From Chryseosolibacter sp036402115 (GTDB lineage Bacteria > Bacteroidota > Bacteroidia > Cytophagales > Cyclobacteriaceae): 64,000 nucleotides of DNA. Shown in pieces: positions 52,812 through 62,400 of the stretch. The stretch is taken from assembly GCA_036402115.1 (NCBI GenBank), contig DASWTM010000366.1:8971-72970 (forward strand), read 5' to 3'. Made by a program: the position numbers and the translations under genes. Every line of letters begins with the position of its first letter. The first letter of the stretch is position 1. The notes under the pieces are model-generated. The model ran no database searches. It saw nothing but the letters and a program-made list of their open reading frames with translations, and was not told the DNA's origin.

Positions 52812-54386
52812 ATGCATACCTTAATTCATTCCACCAGCCGGGTTTCAACCCTCGCAGTGTATACCGTGGTCTTATGTTTGTTATCTAGTGTTGCTGTGGG
52901 TCAACCGGCAGACGAGGCACGACCGCGCATCATCATTACTGCTGATCCCGAACTAGATGACAATAACTCCTTGATCCGGCTATTGCTCTACAGCAGTGAT
53001 CTCCAAATTGAGGGACTGATTTACACAAGCAGTCAGTTTCATTGGAAGGGTGACGGTACAGGGAAGAAGTGGTTTGTTCCAGGTAGGGAGTATGCACGCT
53101 TCGGACTTGACAAATGTCCGTGCGAATCGTGGCGCTGGGCCACTGATGAGAAGTTCATTCATGACCTTGTCGATGCCTATGAGAAAGTCTATCCGAATCT
53201 CAAGATCCACAATACTAACTATCCAAGTCCGCAGACGTTGAAGTCAAAAATCCGTTATGGAAATGTTGAATTTGACGGAGATTTTTCGAAGGATACACCG
53301 GGCTCTGAGTTGATCAAAGAACTTATTCTCGATGACAAACCCGGCAAACTGTTCATCACCGCATGGGGTGGACAAAGCACGATTGCGCGTGCACTGAAAT
53401 CCATTCAGGATCAATATGAAAATACGATACATTGGGAGGGCATTCGTGCGAAGATTTTCCGCAAGGTGGTCTTGCTGCCTTCCGGTGATCAGGATGATAC
53501 ATATGCAAAATACATCAAGCCTGTGTGGGGAGGAATTGAATACAGGCAGTTCACCGCTGGGCCAAATTATGGTTACGGTGCGCAACTCCGCGCGAAGCCT
53601 GAGGATGCGCCATTCCTTACGCCTGCATGGATGAAATCAAATATACTTGACCGCGGACCGTTAGGATCACTGTATCGTGTGTGGGGCGATGGGAAACAGA
53701 TGGTGAAAGGAGACATCATGGATTATTTTGGTTTGAATGGGTATACCGATGAACAGCTGAGAAAGATGGGGTATGTGGTGTGGATGCCGGTGCAGCCGAA
53801 GAACGCATGGCTTGGGGAAGGCGATAATCATACCTTCATGAATATGCTTGGCAATGGACTGCGCGCGTTCGAAGATCCTTCGTATGGCGGATGGGGAGGA
53901 CGCGGTACAAACGCATCTGCTTTCTCTTTCAACATCAGTGATACATCGCAACAGGCGATGGTGAATGCGTTGGGTTCAGTAAGCAGGAATACCAGCAGCT
54001 ACCCGAATCTCTTTCCTGCAGCACAACATGATTTTGCCGCGCGGATGAAGTGGTCTGTCACTGCAAAGTTTGCTGAAGCGAATCATGAACCGCGCGTTAC
54101 GATTGAAGGTCCGCTACAGGTCTTGGTCGCACCGGGGGAAACGATACGACTTAATGGAAAAGTCACCGATCCCGATAACGATAAACTATCCGTCCTTTGG
54201 TGGCAGTTCAAGACCGGGACGTACCCGAATGAAGTAACAATCGCAAATGCGACTTCTGAACAATGTCGCGTCACCATCCCAAAAGATGCGAAGGCTGGAC
54301 AAACCATTCACATAATACTGGAAGCACGGGATGATGGCGCACCAACGCTCACGAGGTATCAGCGAGTGGTTGTGACCGTGAGGTAG
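52812..54386 (+). CDS. Secreted DUF1593-family protein
   Basis: 524 residues with signal peptide (~1-30). The N-terminal domain (~35-330) resembles nucleoside-hydrolase-like DUF1593: RIIITADPELDDNNSLIRLLLYSSDLQIEGLIYTSS, with the DPxxDD-type calcium/ribose-binding start, and FITAWGGQSTIARALKSI. The remainder has a DUF1593 C-terminal fold (GDIMDYFGLNGYTDEQL, GRGTNASAFSFN). The last ~90 residues form an immunoglobulin-like beta domain (VAPGETIRLNGKVTDPDNDKLSVLWWQFK). Periplasmic or secreted. Substrate is unknown; nucleoside- or cellulose-related annotation is common but unproven. Confidence 0.88.
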   Translation: MHTLIHSTSRVSTLAVYTVVLCLLSSVAVGQPADEARPRIIITADPELDDNNSLIRLLLYSSDLQIEGLIYTSSQFHWKGDGTGKKWFVPGREYARFGLDKCPCESWRWATDEKFIHDLVDAYEKVYPNLKIHNTNYPSPQTLKSKIRYGNVEFDGDFSKDTPGSELIKELILDDKPGKLFITAWGGQSTIARALKSIQDQYENTIHWEGIRAKIFRKVVLLPSGDQDDTYAKYIKPVWGGIEYRQFTAGPNYGYGAQLRAKPEDAPFLTPAWMKSNILDRGPLGSLYRVWGDGKQMVKGDIMDYFGLNGYTDEQLRKMGYVVWMPVQPKNAWLGEGDNHTFMNMLGNGLRAFEDPSYGGWGGRGTNASAFSFNISDTSQQAMVNALGSVSRNTSSYPNLFPAAQHDFAARMKWSVTAKFAEANHEPRVTIEGPLQVLVAPGETIRLNGKVTDPDNDKLSVLWWQFKTGTYPNEVTIANATSEQCRVTIPKDAKAGQTIHIILEARDDGAPTLTRYQRVVVTVR

Positions 54387-54395
54387 CATTACTAG

Positions 54396-54560
54396 TTATT
54401 TTATCCAATAGCCGAGTCCCACACCAACTATAGGAAGCACAGCCTGATACCCGGTTAGTCCAGGCTGTACGTTATTTAGTGGAATGCCGAGTGAAACACA
54501 ATCACCGCGGAGTTTAACACAACGATAAGGTTGGATGCGAAGTGGAATGGCAATCTTCGT
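54396..54560 (-). pseudogene. Possible remnant of an outer-membrane-type protein
   Basis: On the minus strand, an open frame without start runs from about 54560 to TAA at 54396-54398 and ends ...PGLTGYQAVLPIVGVGLGYWIK, with an aromatic C-terminal region like beta-barrel outer-membrane proteins. Further upstream a stop (54561-54563) breaks the frame and a shift would be needed to extend it. It is short, so it may be chance, but the amphipathic alternation is suggestive. Confidence 0.3.
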
Positions 54561-54675
54561 CTAAAGGATGCAAGCATGAGGCGGAAAATTCGTGGCAAAT
54601 ATAATTCAGTAGCGCAGTTCCAGCGAAGAAAGAAGTGAGCCTAATTGAGTTAACTCAGTGATGCAGAATCACATG

Positions 54676-55353
54676 TCACTTCACATGCTGATACAACGAA
54701 AACAATTTCCAGAAGCGTTGTGGTGCGTTAAAATCGAAAGTCTGTTTTGTGAAGTCGTTCAGCACAAGTTCCATCTTTTCATTTTTCAATCGGTATTCTC
54801 CGATCATAATCTCATGCTCTGCGGTATATAGGCCAGTTTTATTCGGGCAAAGGTGGATATTCTGTTGCGTGACTTCTTCAAAGATCAGAACATCGTTCAT
54901 TTGATATTGCGGCAGCGATTCGTGGTGAGGAATGTTCGGATTAAATGAAAGCGCAAGCATGTTGTTATTATTGATTTCCGGCAGCGTCAACTTGGGAAAT
55001 GAATCCTTTTCCAGAAAAGACAATTCCTTGTAGCTTCCTTTCATATACACCGCATCATTGATAAGCGGAATATTTCTCAGCTGGCGATTAATCGTCTGCT
55101 TCTCATCCTCAATCAGCTTATCACCATTATATTTAAGGATCTCGTGGATCGAAAGATTCTGTGTAATAAACTGGTTGAGGGGGATGTTAAAATAATTGGC
55201 AATCTGGATGACCGTTTCGATCCTGGGTTCAGCCCGGTTTTCTTCATAAGACGAGATGTTTCCGCGGGTAAGCCCGAAAAGCTCAGAAAAGGCCTGTTGA
55301 CTAAGCCCTTTGGTAGTTCTGATCTTTTTGATATTGGATCCGATCTTCGTCAT
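54676..55353 (-). CDS. XRE-family regulator of the Psp-flotillin operon
   Basis: 225 residues. Residues ~5-60 are the Cro/CI HTH (GSNIKKIRTTKGLSQQAFSELFGLTRGNISSYEENRAEPRIETVIQIANYFNI). The rest (~60-225) is a separate domain of unknown identity with a possible S24/LexA-like or ligand-sensing fold (VYMKGSYKELSFLEKDSFPKL, MLALSFNPNIPHHESLP, NDVLIFEEV); I see no Ser-Lys catalytic dyad. It is divergent from the membrane-stress operon, and a palindrome lies between them, so it is probably its repressor and that of itself. Confidence 0.88.
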   Translation of the reverse strand: MTKIGSNIKKIRTTKGLSQQAFSELFGLTRGNISSYEENRAEPRIETVIQIANYFNIPLNQFITQNLSIHEILKYNGDKLIEDEKQTINRQLRNIPLINDAVYMKGSYKELSFLEKDSFPKLTLPEINNNNMLALSFNPNIPHHESLPQYQMNDVLIFEEVTQQNIHLCPNKTGLYTAEHEIMIGEYRLKNEKMELVLNDFTKQTFDFNAPQRFWKLFSLYQHVK

Positions 55354-55359
55354 TGGTTA

Positions 55360-55367
55360 CAAAGATA
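55360..55367 (-). promoter_or_regulatory. TAnnTTTG -7 element of the XRE gene
   Basis: TATCTTTG on the minus strand, 6 bases before the XRE ATG, which would give a (nearly) leaderless message. Confidence 0.5.
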
Positions 55368-55378
55368 ACATAAAAATA

Positions 55379-55394
55379 TTAGCATTTATGCTAA
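55379..55394. promoter_or_regulatory. Putative XRE operator: 16-bp palindrome
   Basis: TTAGCAT-TT-ATGCTAA is a perfect inverted repeat. It is placed in the -33 region of the XRE promoter and upstream of the -7 element of the divergent operon, a classic position for a repressor site. Confidence 0.65.
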
Positions 55395-55432
55395 AAATTT
55401 TTGCAACCTGAAGAATAATTGTTACGTTTGTT

Positions 55433-55440
55433 AGGAGAGC
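55433..55440 (+). promoter_or_regulatory. TAnnTTTG -7 element of the Psp-flotillin operon
   Basis: TACGTTTG matches the consensus, about 20 bases before the first ATG at 55461. The purine run AGGAGAG lies between. The TTTG at 55400-55403 is ~29 bases upstream, wider than the usual 19-21. Confidence 0.5.
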
Positions 55441-55460
55441 AAGACAAGAAAGCGCCCCTC

Positions 55461-55853
55461 ATGAATAATATTGACACCATTGAAGAATTCGCACTTAAGC
55501 TCGGCTGTAAAGTTCTCTACAAGAATGAGCAAAGTGGCATTCTGAAAATCGATAATCAGGCTGAGGGAATACATAACCTCATCCTGGGTGTCGCGCCTCC
55601 GATCCTGATCATGGAGCAGTATCTCTTTTCATTTCGGGAAGATAACCTCGACATGTTCAAGAAAATGCTGCAAAAAAACCGCGATACGATCCATGGTGCA
55701 TTTGTTATCACCGAAGAAGGTAACCGGGTACTCTTTCGTTATACCATGCAGCTTCAAAACCTCGACTTTAATGAGTTTGAAAGCGCTCTCAATTCGCTTG
55801 GCTTGTTGTTGAGCGAGTTCTCACAGCAGATTATTGATTTCTCTAAACTATAA
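55461..55853 (+). CDS. YbjN/Tir-chaperone-like protein of the Psp operon
   Basis: 130 residues. Strand-helix pattern DTIEEFALKLGCKVLYKNEQSGILKIDNQAEGIHNLILGVAPPILIMEQYLFSFR, then MFKKMLQKNRDTIHGAFVITEEGNRVLFRYTMQLQNLDFNEFESAL. It resembles the YbjN/CesT-Tir chaperone-like superfamily and the DUF2170 (YjfI) proteins that stand before PspA in proteobacteria. I start at the ATG at 55461. It is the first gene of the operon, and probably binds or chaperones a partner such as PspA. Family assignment is by pattern, not proven. Confidence 0.7.
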   Translation: MNNIDTIEEFALKLGCKVLYKNEQSGILKIDNQAEGIHNLILGVAPPILIMEQYLFSFREDNLDMFKKMLQKNRDTIHGAFVITEEGNRVLFRYTMQLQNLDFNEFESALNSLGLLLSEFSQQIIDFSKL

Positions 55854-55874
55854 ACCAATCTTAAAATTATAGTC

Positions 55875-56573
55875 ATGAATATATTCAAAAGACTTTTAAG
55901 AATCAGCCAGGCTGAAATTCATGCTGCGGTTGATAAAATGGAAGATCCAGTTAAAATGACGGAACAGGGTCTGCGTGAATTGCGCGAAGAACTCGCTCAG
56001 GCTACGGAATCGTACGCGAAGGTTAAAGCATTGGCGATCCGCACCGAAAATGAGCAGCTTCAATCGCAGCAACACTCTATGAGCTATGCTGAGAAGGCTG
56101 TATTGATCATGCAGAAAGCGCAAACCGGTCAGGTAGACCTGATCAAGGCAGAAGAGTTGGCGCGTGAAGCACTATCGCTGCGTAGAAAATTCTACATTGA
56201 GTCCGAGGAGCTTGGCCATCAGGTAATCGCGCTCCAGCAATCTTCATCAGAGATGTTGCGCAACACACAGATCCTGAAAGAGAATCTAGAAAAGTGGGAG
56301 AAGGAGTTGCGCACGTTGAAGGCGAGAGTCAAAGTGAGTAAAGCGACCGAGCAGGTGAACAAACAAATGGCGCAGCTCGACAATAACGGAACCATTGCGA
56401 TGTTGCAGCGCATGAAGAATAAAGTAGAAGACCAAGAGGCGCTTGCGAAAGCGTATGGCGAAATTGCGCGCGAAAAGCACACCTTAAAAGAGGAGCTGGA
56501 TAGCTTGCTGAAAGATGATTCGCTATCAATTGAAAAAGATCTTCAGGCAATCAAAGAAAAATTAGGTATCTAG
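55875..56573 (+). CDS. PspA/IM30-family membrane-stress protein
   Basis: 232 residues, almost wholly helical. The N-terminus (MNIFKRLLRISQAEIHAAVDKMEDPVKMTEQGLRELREELAQA) is the PspA/Vipp1 signature, with amphipathic helix 0 at ~1-22 and the DKMEDP turn. The rest forms the long coiled-coil hairpin typical of ESCRT-III-like assemblies. PspA/IM30 proteins polymerise on damaged membranes and restore integrity. The gene starts 21 bases after its neighbour and shares the upstream motif AATCTTAAAATTAT (55857-55870) with the flotillin gene. Confidence 0.92.
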   Translation: MNIFKRLLRISQAEIHAAVDKMEDPVKMTEQGLRELREELAQATESYAKVKALAIRTENEQLQSQQHSMSYAEKAVLIMQKAQTGQVDLIKAEELAREALSLRRKFYIESEELGHQVIALQQSSSEMLRNTQILKENLEKWEKELRTLKARVKVSKATEQVNKQMAQLDNNGTIAMLQRMKNKVEDQEALAKAYGEIAREKHTLKEELDSLLKDDSLSIEKDLQAIKEKLGI

Positions 56574-56597
56574 CAATACCATAACCCTCACCTAACT

Positions 56598-57278
56598 ATG
56601 TCTGGTATAGTTGACCTGCTATTCCATCCGTTGAGTAACGCCATCATGACCGTACTCACGGGGATCACCGCCATCTATTGGTTGATCACTTTCCTGCTGG
56701 GCGATGTGTTCGGTGATGCCGGCTTCGACAGCGACATGGAAGTGAGGGGAGCTGATGTGGACGCCAGTCTTGAAAGTGACGTTGACAATCCTGCAGCTGA
56801 TAAATCATTCTTTCAGAAGGCGTTGGAGTTTGTGAACATCGGTAAGATGCCGTTCATGGTTGTGTATTCGGTGTTCAAGTTCATTGCCTGGATTGTCACG
56901 CTAACATCTTCCGTATTTCTCGGCCTGGCTGCCTGGGGTTGGGCATCTGTGCTCATTCTCATTCCTGTTTTCTTTATTGCTTATTTTCTTACGCGTTACG
57001 CGACAAAACCACTCATTAAAGTTTATGATGCTATGGGATACAACGGAGAAGAACCGCAGGAACTCATGGGACGCATTGCGAAGATGAGAAGTACAATCTC
57101 GGGCAACATGATTGGTGCTGCCGAGCTGAAAATTAAAAGTGATGTGATCCGTATCAATGTAATGAGCAAAACCGGAGAGGCGATTAACTATGACGCAGAA
57201 GTGATGATCAAAGATGAATCGCCTGACAAGAAATTTTACCTTGTCGTGCCGGAGATTAATCTTTCAAACATCGTCTGA
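56598..57278 (+). CDS. NfeD/YqiJ-like OB-fold membrane protein
   Basis: 226 residues. Three membrane segments are visible (about 14-37, ~90-112 and ~117-138: IMTVLTGITAIYWLITFLLG, MVVYSVFKFIAWIVTL, WGWASVLILIPVFFIAYFL). The C-terminal ~85 residues are an OB-fold like NfeD/YqiJ (ELMGRIAKMRSTISGNMIGAAELKIKSD). NfeD-type proteins partner flotillins. It lies between pspA and the flotillin gene, 24 bases after pspA. Confidence 0.85.
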   Translation: MSGIVDLLFHPLSNAIMTVLTGITAIYWLITFLLGDVFGDAGFDSDMEVRGADVDASLESDVDNPAADKSFFQKALEFVNIGKMPFMVVYSVFKFIAWIVTLTSSVFLGLAAWGWASVLILIPVFFIAYFLTRYATKPLIKVYDAMGYNGEEPQELMGRIAKMRSTISGNMIGAAELKIKSDVIRINVMSKTGEAINYDAEVMIKDESPDKKFYLVVPEINLSNIV

Positions 57279-57344
57279 CCTACTACTACGAAATATACAT
57301 TCATCCTAATCTTAAAATTATTCTAAAACCCTAATCTCGTTGCT

Positions 57345-59375
57345 ATGGAAATTCTTGGAGGGATCGGCCTATTGCTGATCGGTGGAATTGTGTTCTTTAT
57401 TCTGATTATGCTCTTTGCCTTTGCGAGCTTCTACAAGAAGATTCCGCATGGGAAAGCCATCGTGCGTACCGGTGTTGGCGGAGGAAAAGTTGCGTTCAAC
57501 GCAGGTATGTATGTGATTCCCATCCTTCACCGAATGGAGATCATGGATATCTCCGTTAAGAAACTGCAGATTGACCGTCTTGAAAACGATGGGCTAATCT
57601 GTAAGGACAACATTCGTGCAGATATTAAAGTGGCATTCTTCATCCGCGTAAATAAGAACGCAGACGATGTGTTAAACGTAGCACAGATCATTGGAACCGA
57701 AAGGGCCAGCGATGTTCAAACGCTTGAAAACCTCTTCGAAGCAAAATTCTCTGAAGCGCTTAAGACCGTTGGTAAAAAATTTGACTTCATTGAACTCTAT
57801 GAAGCCCGTAGAGAATTCAGAACGGAAATCCTCAACATCATCGGCACCGACCTCAACGGCTATATCCTTGACGACTGTGCGATCGACTACTTAGAGCAAA
57901 CCGAGATCAAGTTCCTCAGTGCTCAAAACATTCTTGACTCACAGGGTATCAAGAAAATCACGGAGCTTACTGCTGAACAGAACATGAAGGCTAACCTAAT
58001 CCGAAGGGAAGAGGAGAAAGTCATTAAGAAGCAGGACGTTGAAGCGCGTGAAGCTATACTAGAACTCGAACGTCAGATGGCGGAGAAAGAAGAGAAGCAA
58101 TACCGCGAAATTGAAAACGTAAAATCTCGTGAACGCGCTGAAATCTCCAAGGTTAAAGATGAAGAAAGGTTGAAAGCGGAAACCGTTCGTATCAAAACGG
58201 ACGAAGCGTTGGCCGTACAGGAAGAAAACAAACAGCGTCAGATCATTATTGCTGAGAAGAACAAGCAACGCACGACCGCGGTGGAAACTGAACGTGTAGA
58301 GAAAGATCGTATGCTCGAAGCTACGGAACGTGAGAAACTCGTAACACTTGCACAGATCGAGAAGGAAAAGACATTGGAAATCGAGCGCAAGAACATCCAG
58401 GATACGATCCGCGACCGTGTGCGTCTTGAGAAAGGTGTTGTTGAAGAGCAGCAAGGCGTAAAAGACCTCGAGGCATTCCGCGAGGTGGAAAGAAACAAGA
58501 CGGTAAGCATTACACTTGCAAGTCAGCAGGCCGAAGAGAAATTGATCTTTACCGTGAAGGCTGCAGAGGCTGAGAAAAAGGCAGCGGAAGAAAAGGCGAA
58601 GCAATTGATCATCGATGCCGATGCTAAGAAAGAAGCTGCGGTGAAACAGGCGGAGGCTCGCAAGATCCTCGCGGAAGCGCAGGCTCGCGAAGAAGCTACG
58701 ATCGGTTTATCAGAGGCAGAAGTCATGCATGCGAAAGCGGGTGCTGCTGAAAGACAAGGTTTGGTGGATGCGTCCATCATTGAAAAACTTGCCGAGGCAA
58801 GACGTAAAGAAGGTCTCGCGGATGCAGAAGTAACGAAGGAGAAAGCATTGGCAGAAGCGATGGGTATCCAGGAGAAAGCCGAAGCGATGAAGAAACTCGA
58901 TGCCGTTGGAAAGCAGCATGAAGAGTTCAAATTATTGCTTGCGAAAGAGAAAGAGATCGAGCTCGCGCAGATCAACATCCAGAAACAGATTGCCGATGCG
59001 CAGGCCGCGATCCTTGCGGAAGCCCTCAAATCCGCGAAGATTGATATTGTCGGAGGGGAAACGATGTTCTTCGAAAACATTGTGAAGCAGGTGTCGAACG
59101 CAAAAGGATTCGATCGTCTCATCAACGAAAGTCAAAACGCCACGCAAATCAAAACCGCCCTGTTGGGTGATGGTGAAAAAGGTGGCGACCTGATGAGTCG
59201 TATCCGCGAGTTTGCTGATAAGTACAACATCACAACTAACGATATCAAAAACCTGACGATCTCCAGCCTCATCATGAAGATGCAACAAAAGAGCTCCGAA
59301 GAGGATGTTCCATTGTTGTCGAACCTGGCGAACATGGTTTCGGTAGTGGGCCTGGGCAATAAAAAGCTGCAGTAG
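57345..59375 (+). CDS. Flotillin/YqiK-like SPFH-domain protein
   Basis: 676 residues. N-terminal membrane helix (~3-28, GGIGLLLIGGIVFFILIMLFAF), SPFH/band-7 domain (~30-210: HGKAIVRTGVGGGKVAFNAGMYVIPILHRMEIMDISVKKL, ADIKVAFFIRVNKNADDVL), then ~350 residues of charged Glu/Ala/Lys-rich coiled coil (for example RREEEKVIKKQDVEAREAIL), and a C-terminal domain (GDKYNITTNDIKNLTISSLI, ending in a hydrophobic helix). It scaffolds membrane microdomains. Upstream AATCTTAAAATTAT at about 57307-57320. Confidence 0.93.
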   Translation: MEILGGIGLLLIGGIVFFILIMLFAFASFYKKIPHGKAIVRTGVGGGKVAFNAGMYVIPILHRMEIMDISVKKLQIDRLENDGLICKDNIRADIKVAFFIRVNKNADDVLNVAQIIGTERASDVQTLENLFEAKFSEALKTVGKKFDFIELYEARREFRTEILNIIGTDLNGYILDDCAIDYLEQTEIKFLSAQNILDSQGIKKITELTAEQNMKANLIRREEEKVIKKQDVEAREAILELERQMAEKEEKQYREIENVKSRERAEISKVKDEERLKAETVRIKTDEALAVQEENKQRQIIIAEKNKQRTTAVETERVEKDRMLEATEREKLVTLAQIEKEKTLEIERKNIQDTIRDRVRLEKGVVEEQQGVKDLEAFREVERNKTVSITLASQQAEEKLIFTVKAAEAEKKAAEEKAKQLIIDADAKKEAAVKQAEARKILAEAQAREEATIGLSEAEVMHAKAGAAERQGLVDASIIEKLAEARRKEGLADAEVTKEKALAEAMGIQEKAEAMKKLDAVGKQHEEFKLLLAKEKEIELAQINIQKQIADAQAAILAEALKSAKIDIVGGETMFFENIVKQVSNAKGFDRLINESQNATQIKTALLGDGEKGGDLMSRIREFADKYNITTNDIKNLTISSLIMKMQQKSSEEDVPLLSNLANMVSVVGLGNKKLQ

Positions 59376-59401
59376 AATTTGAGTGTCCGTGAACGCGGCA
59401 C

Positions 59402-59440
59402 ATCCGGCTGAATTGGGAGTATCCTGATTCAGCCCGGATT
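59402..59440 (+). terminator. Imperfect hairpin between flotillin and ATPase genes
   Basis: ATCCGGCTGAAT (59402-59413) pairs with ATTCAGCCCGGAT (59427-59439) with one bulge. No T-tract of note, so it may be an attenuator or mRNA processing site rather than a true terminator. Confidence 0.45.
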
Positions 59441-59492
59441 TCAATATCATCAATGTAAGGCATGAAGTTTCATCAGCGCTTATCTCTTTCTA

Positions 59493-62400
59493 ATGGCAGC
59501 TACTGAAAATAAAGATACAATACTGGATTCCGGAACCTACGAGATCATTCGGAAGCGACTCGATGAACAGCGCGTCAACCTCTCGGAACGACTCTCAAAA
59601 CTGAACAGCGCACGCAAGGAGATCTTTAACTCCAGTGGCTTTCAGTTGGCAGGCAATCAACGCATCACAACAACGAACAGTGGTGTTGCACGCGGGCTTA
59701 TTGCCTTTGGTGACCTGACAATTTTTGGTTACAACGTACACTTTGGCTTGAGGGAAAACATCAAACTCAGTGATGTATTCAGCATTTACAAGTTCTCCGG
59801 TGATCATTTTAACCCCGAGCCGCTGACGCTGATCGAAGACGAAAACTTTATCACCGACTTCAACAACCTCTACAAGTACTACCGGGATTCCATCTTTGCG
59901 AAGTTTGCCAAGACGGAGACGTACCTGTACATGATCTTTCAAACCAGTAAAAATCCTGACGACAGAAAGGCTTTTAAATGGTTGATCAAAGACAACAAGC
60001 TGGTCTACGTTGATGATCGAAGCATCCACGAAGTTAAAGTCGTTCCGCAGTTTGATTTTACGTGGATACGAACTGATCTGAACAACCGCAGGCTTGGCGT
60101 CCATCCACATGTGTCCATCCTGGATAAGGTCTTTCTCGAAGCTGTCCATGGCGACATCACGTTCAAGATCGAAAACAACACCGATTCGGGGCAGGGAATT
60201 TATTCCGAGCCAGTGTCGAATAAAGATCAACAGCTCGATGATGCTGAATATCATTATGCGGATCTCGGTAATCTCATACCGATCAAGATAAAGCCGTATG
60301 GCGAAGATTTTCGCGCATACATTTTTAACGTTCGTACCAAGAAGGTTCTGCGGATCAATAGCCTTGTTGATGCAGGTGTGTTGTTGCCGGACAACCAAGG
60401 TGTGATCTTTCCGAACGGATACTATCTCCAAAGCGGAGAGTATAAGATCTTCGACCTGAACATTCCACAGCTTGAATTCAGCCATAGCATCGCCTCTCCA
60501 AACGGAGAGGACTTCTTGTATGTGTTCTATCAGAAGCTCACAAATACGTTTGTGTTGATGTCGTACAACATGATCGCGCAGCAGGTCGAGACTCCGATCA
60601 CGTGTAATGGCTTCACCATTTTCAGCGATGGTATCCTGGTGTACTTCCGCTCAGAGAATGAAGCGGTGAGGCATCACCAGGTACAGATCTGGAAAACTCC
60701 CTACACCGCCACACTCCAGGAAAATACAGCCAACCGCGACAATGTTTTATTCAAGATCGGTAACAAAGATATCGTGAGCGCAATGAGCGAAAGCCAGGAA
60801 GTGATCCAGCTTTTGCAAAAGGAGGATACCTACGAAGATCTCTACGAGGATATCCACAAACGCGCGAGTGACATCATTGATTCCTACTTCTGGTTAAAAG
60901 ACGAAAACACATTCGATCTCGCGACACCGTTAACGCAGTTCCGGAGCATCGCCAACACCGCTATCGATGAATTTGCCAAGGTCCAAACGCAGCGTCAGCT
61001 TGCCAAGGATAGTCTCCTGGGAATACAGAAGCGCGTAGAGCAACTCGTCATCGATATAAAAGGTGCGACTATCAGTTCACTGGAGCAACTGGTTAAGTTA
61101 CTTGCGTCTACAAGGAGCATGCAGGGTGCCGTAATCGATTTGCTCAATGTGCGTTACATCGACACGAAGGCCGTTGAATCGCTCAAGGAAAAGCTTGCGC
61201 AATACAACACTTCGCTTTCGGAAGATACAGTTAAGTTTTTATTGAAAGATCAGGCACTTGCACCCTATGAGGCCAAGGTCGTTGAGTTGAAGAAAGCGGC
61301 AGTTGCTGTCGCAAAAGTGATCGATGCCCAACCGGTGGAGCAGTCTATCAAAGAAACATCGGCCGGGCTTGAAATGCTCATCGATATTCTCAACAGTCTG
61401 AAAATCGAGGACACCACACAGACCACACGGATTGTCGAGAAGATATCCGTGATTTTCGCATCGCTGAATGAAGTGAAGGCTGAATTAGTTCGTGCAACCA
61501 CTTCGCTGAGAACACAGGAGTTAACAGGTCAATTTCATGCGCAGCTGACGTTGCTCGACCAAAGTATCGTAAACTTCCTTGATCTCTCGACAACACCCGA
61601 GAAGTGCGAGGAATACTTTACAAAGGTGAGTATCCAGGTGGAGGAACTCGAAAGTAAGTTTGCTGATTTTGATGATTTCATTCTCAAGATTGCCGATAAG
61701 CGCGATGAAGTCATCAAAGCGTTTAATGGCAAAAAGGAGATGCTGGTCGCGCAACTTAACAAGCGCACCACGGCATTGGAACAGATCGGCCTCCGGGTGC
61801 TGAAGAATATCGAGAACAAAGCACAGTCGTTCAACGATAAGGAAAGCATCTACGCGTTCTTCTCTACGGACCTGATGGTGGACAAGGTTCGAAACCTGAA
61901 GGATGAGTTGAAGGAACTTGGCGATGTGGCAAAGGCTGAGAACCTCGAAAATCTTCTCAAGGTATCGCAGGAAACTGCTTTGCGTAATCTGAAAGACAAG
62001 ACTGATCTTTTTGTCGATGGTCAGAATGTGATTTCATTGGGCTCGTACAAGTTCACGGTCAACAAGCAGGTACTTGATTTGACAATCGTTCGCAAGAACG
62101 ACAACTTGTTTTATCATTTGCTGGGAACAAGTTTCTACAAGCAGGTTACGGATGAATCACTGTACAAGCATCGCGCGATCTGGGAGCAGGAGCTCATCTC
62201 CGAAAACGCTGGGGTGTATCGGTCGGAGTACCTGGCGTATCAAACGTATGTTGAAAGTCTCAATCACCAAGAGCCATGGAATCACGAGTCGTTCCTTAAT
62301 GACAAGACCGAGCGCGACTATGCCGCTGGTTATCTGAAAGGCGTGCACAATACGGATGCTGCAGCAATCTATGCTGGCCTTAAAAAGCTTCGGGGGGAGC

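Noticed and set aside
58059..59125. Long minus-strand frames over the flotillin gene
   Set aside because: These are shadow frames of the highly charged coiled-coil coding sequence; Phe/Ser/Ala-rich composition reflects the complementary strand.
59595..60485. A 296-codon minus-strand frame inside the giant ATPase gene
   Set aside because: The plus strand reads through without a stop with clear AAA motifs downstream; the minus frame has no domain and is a shadow.
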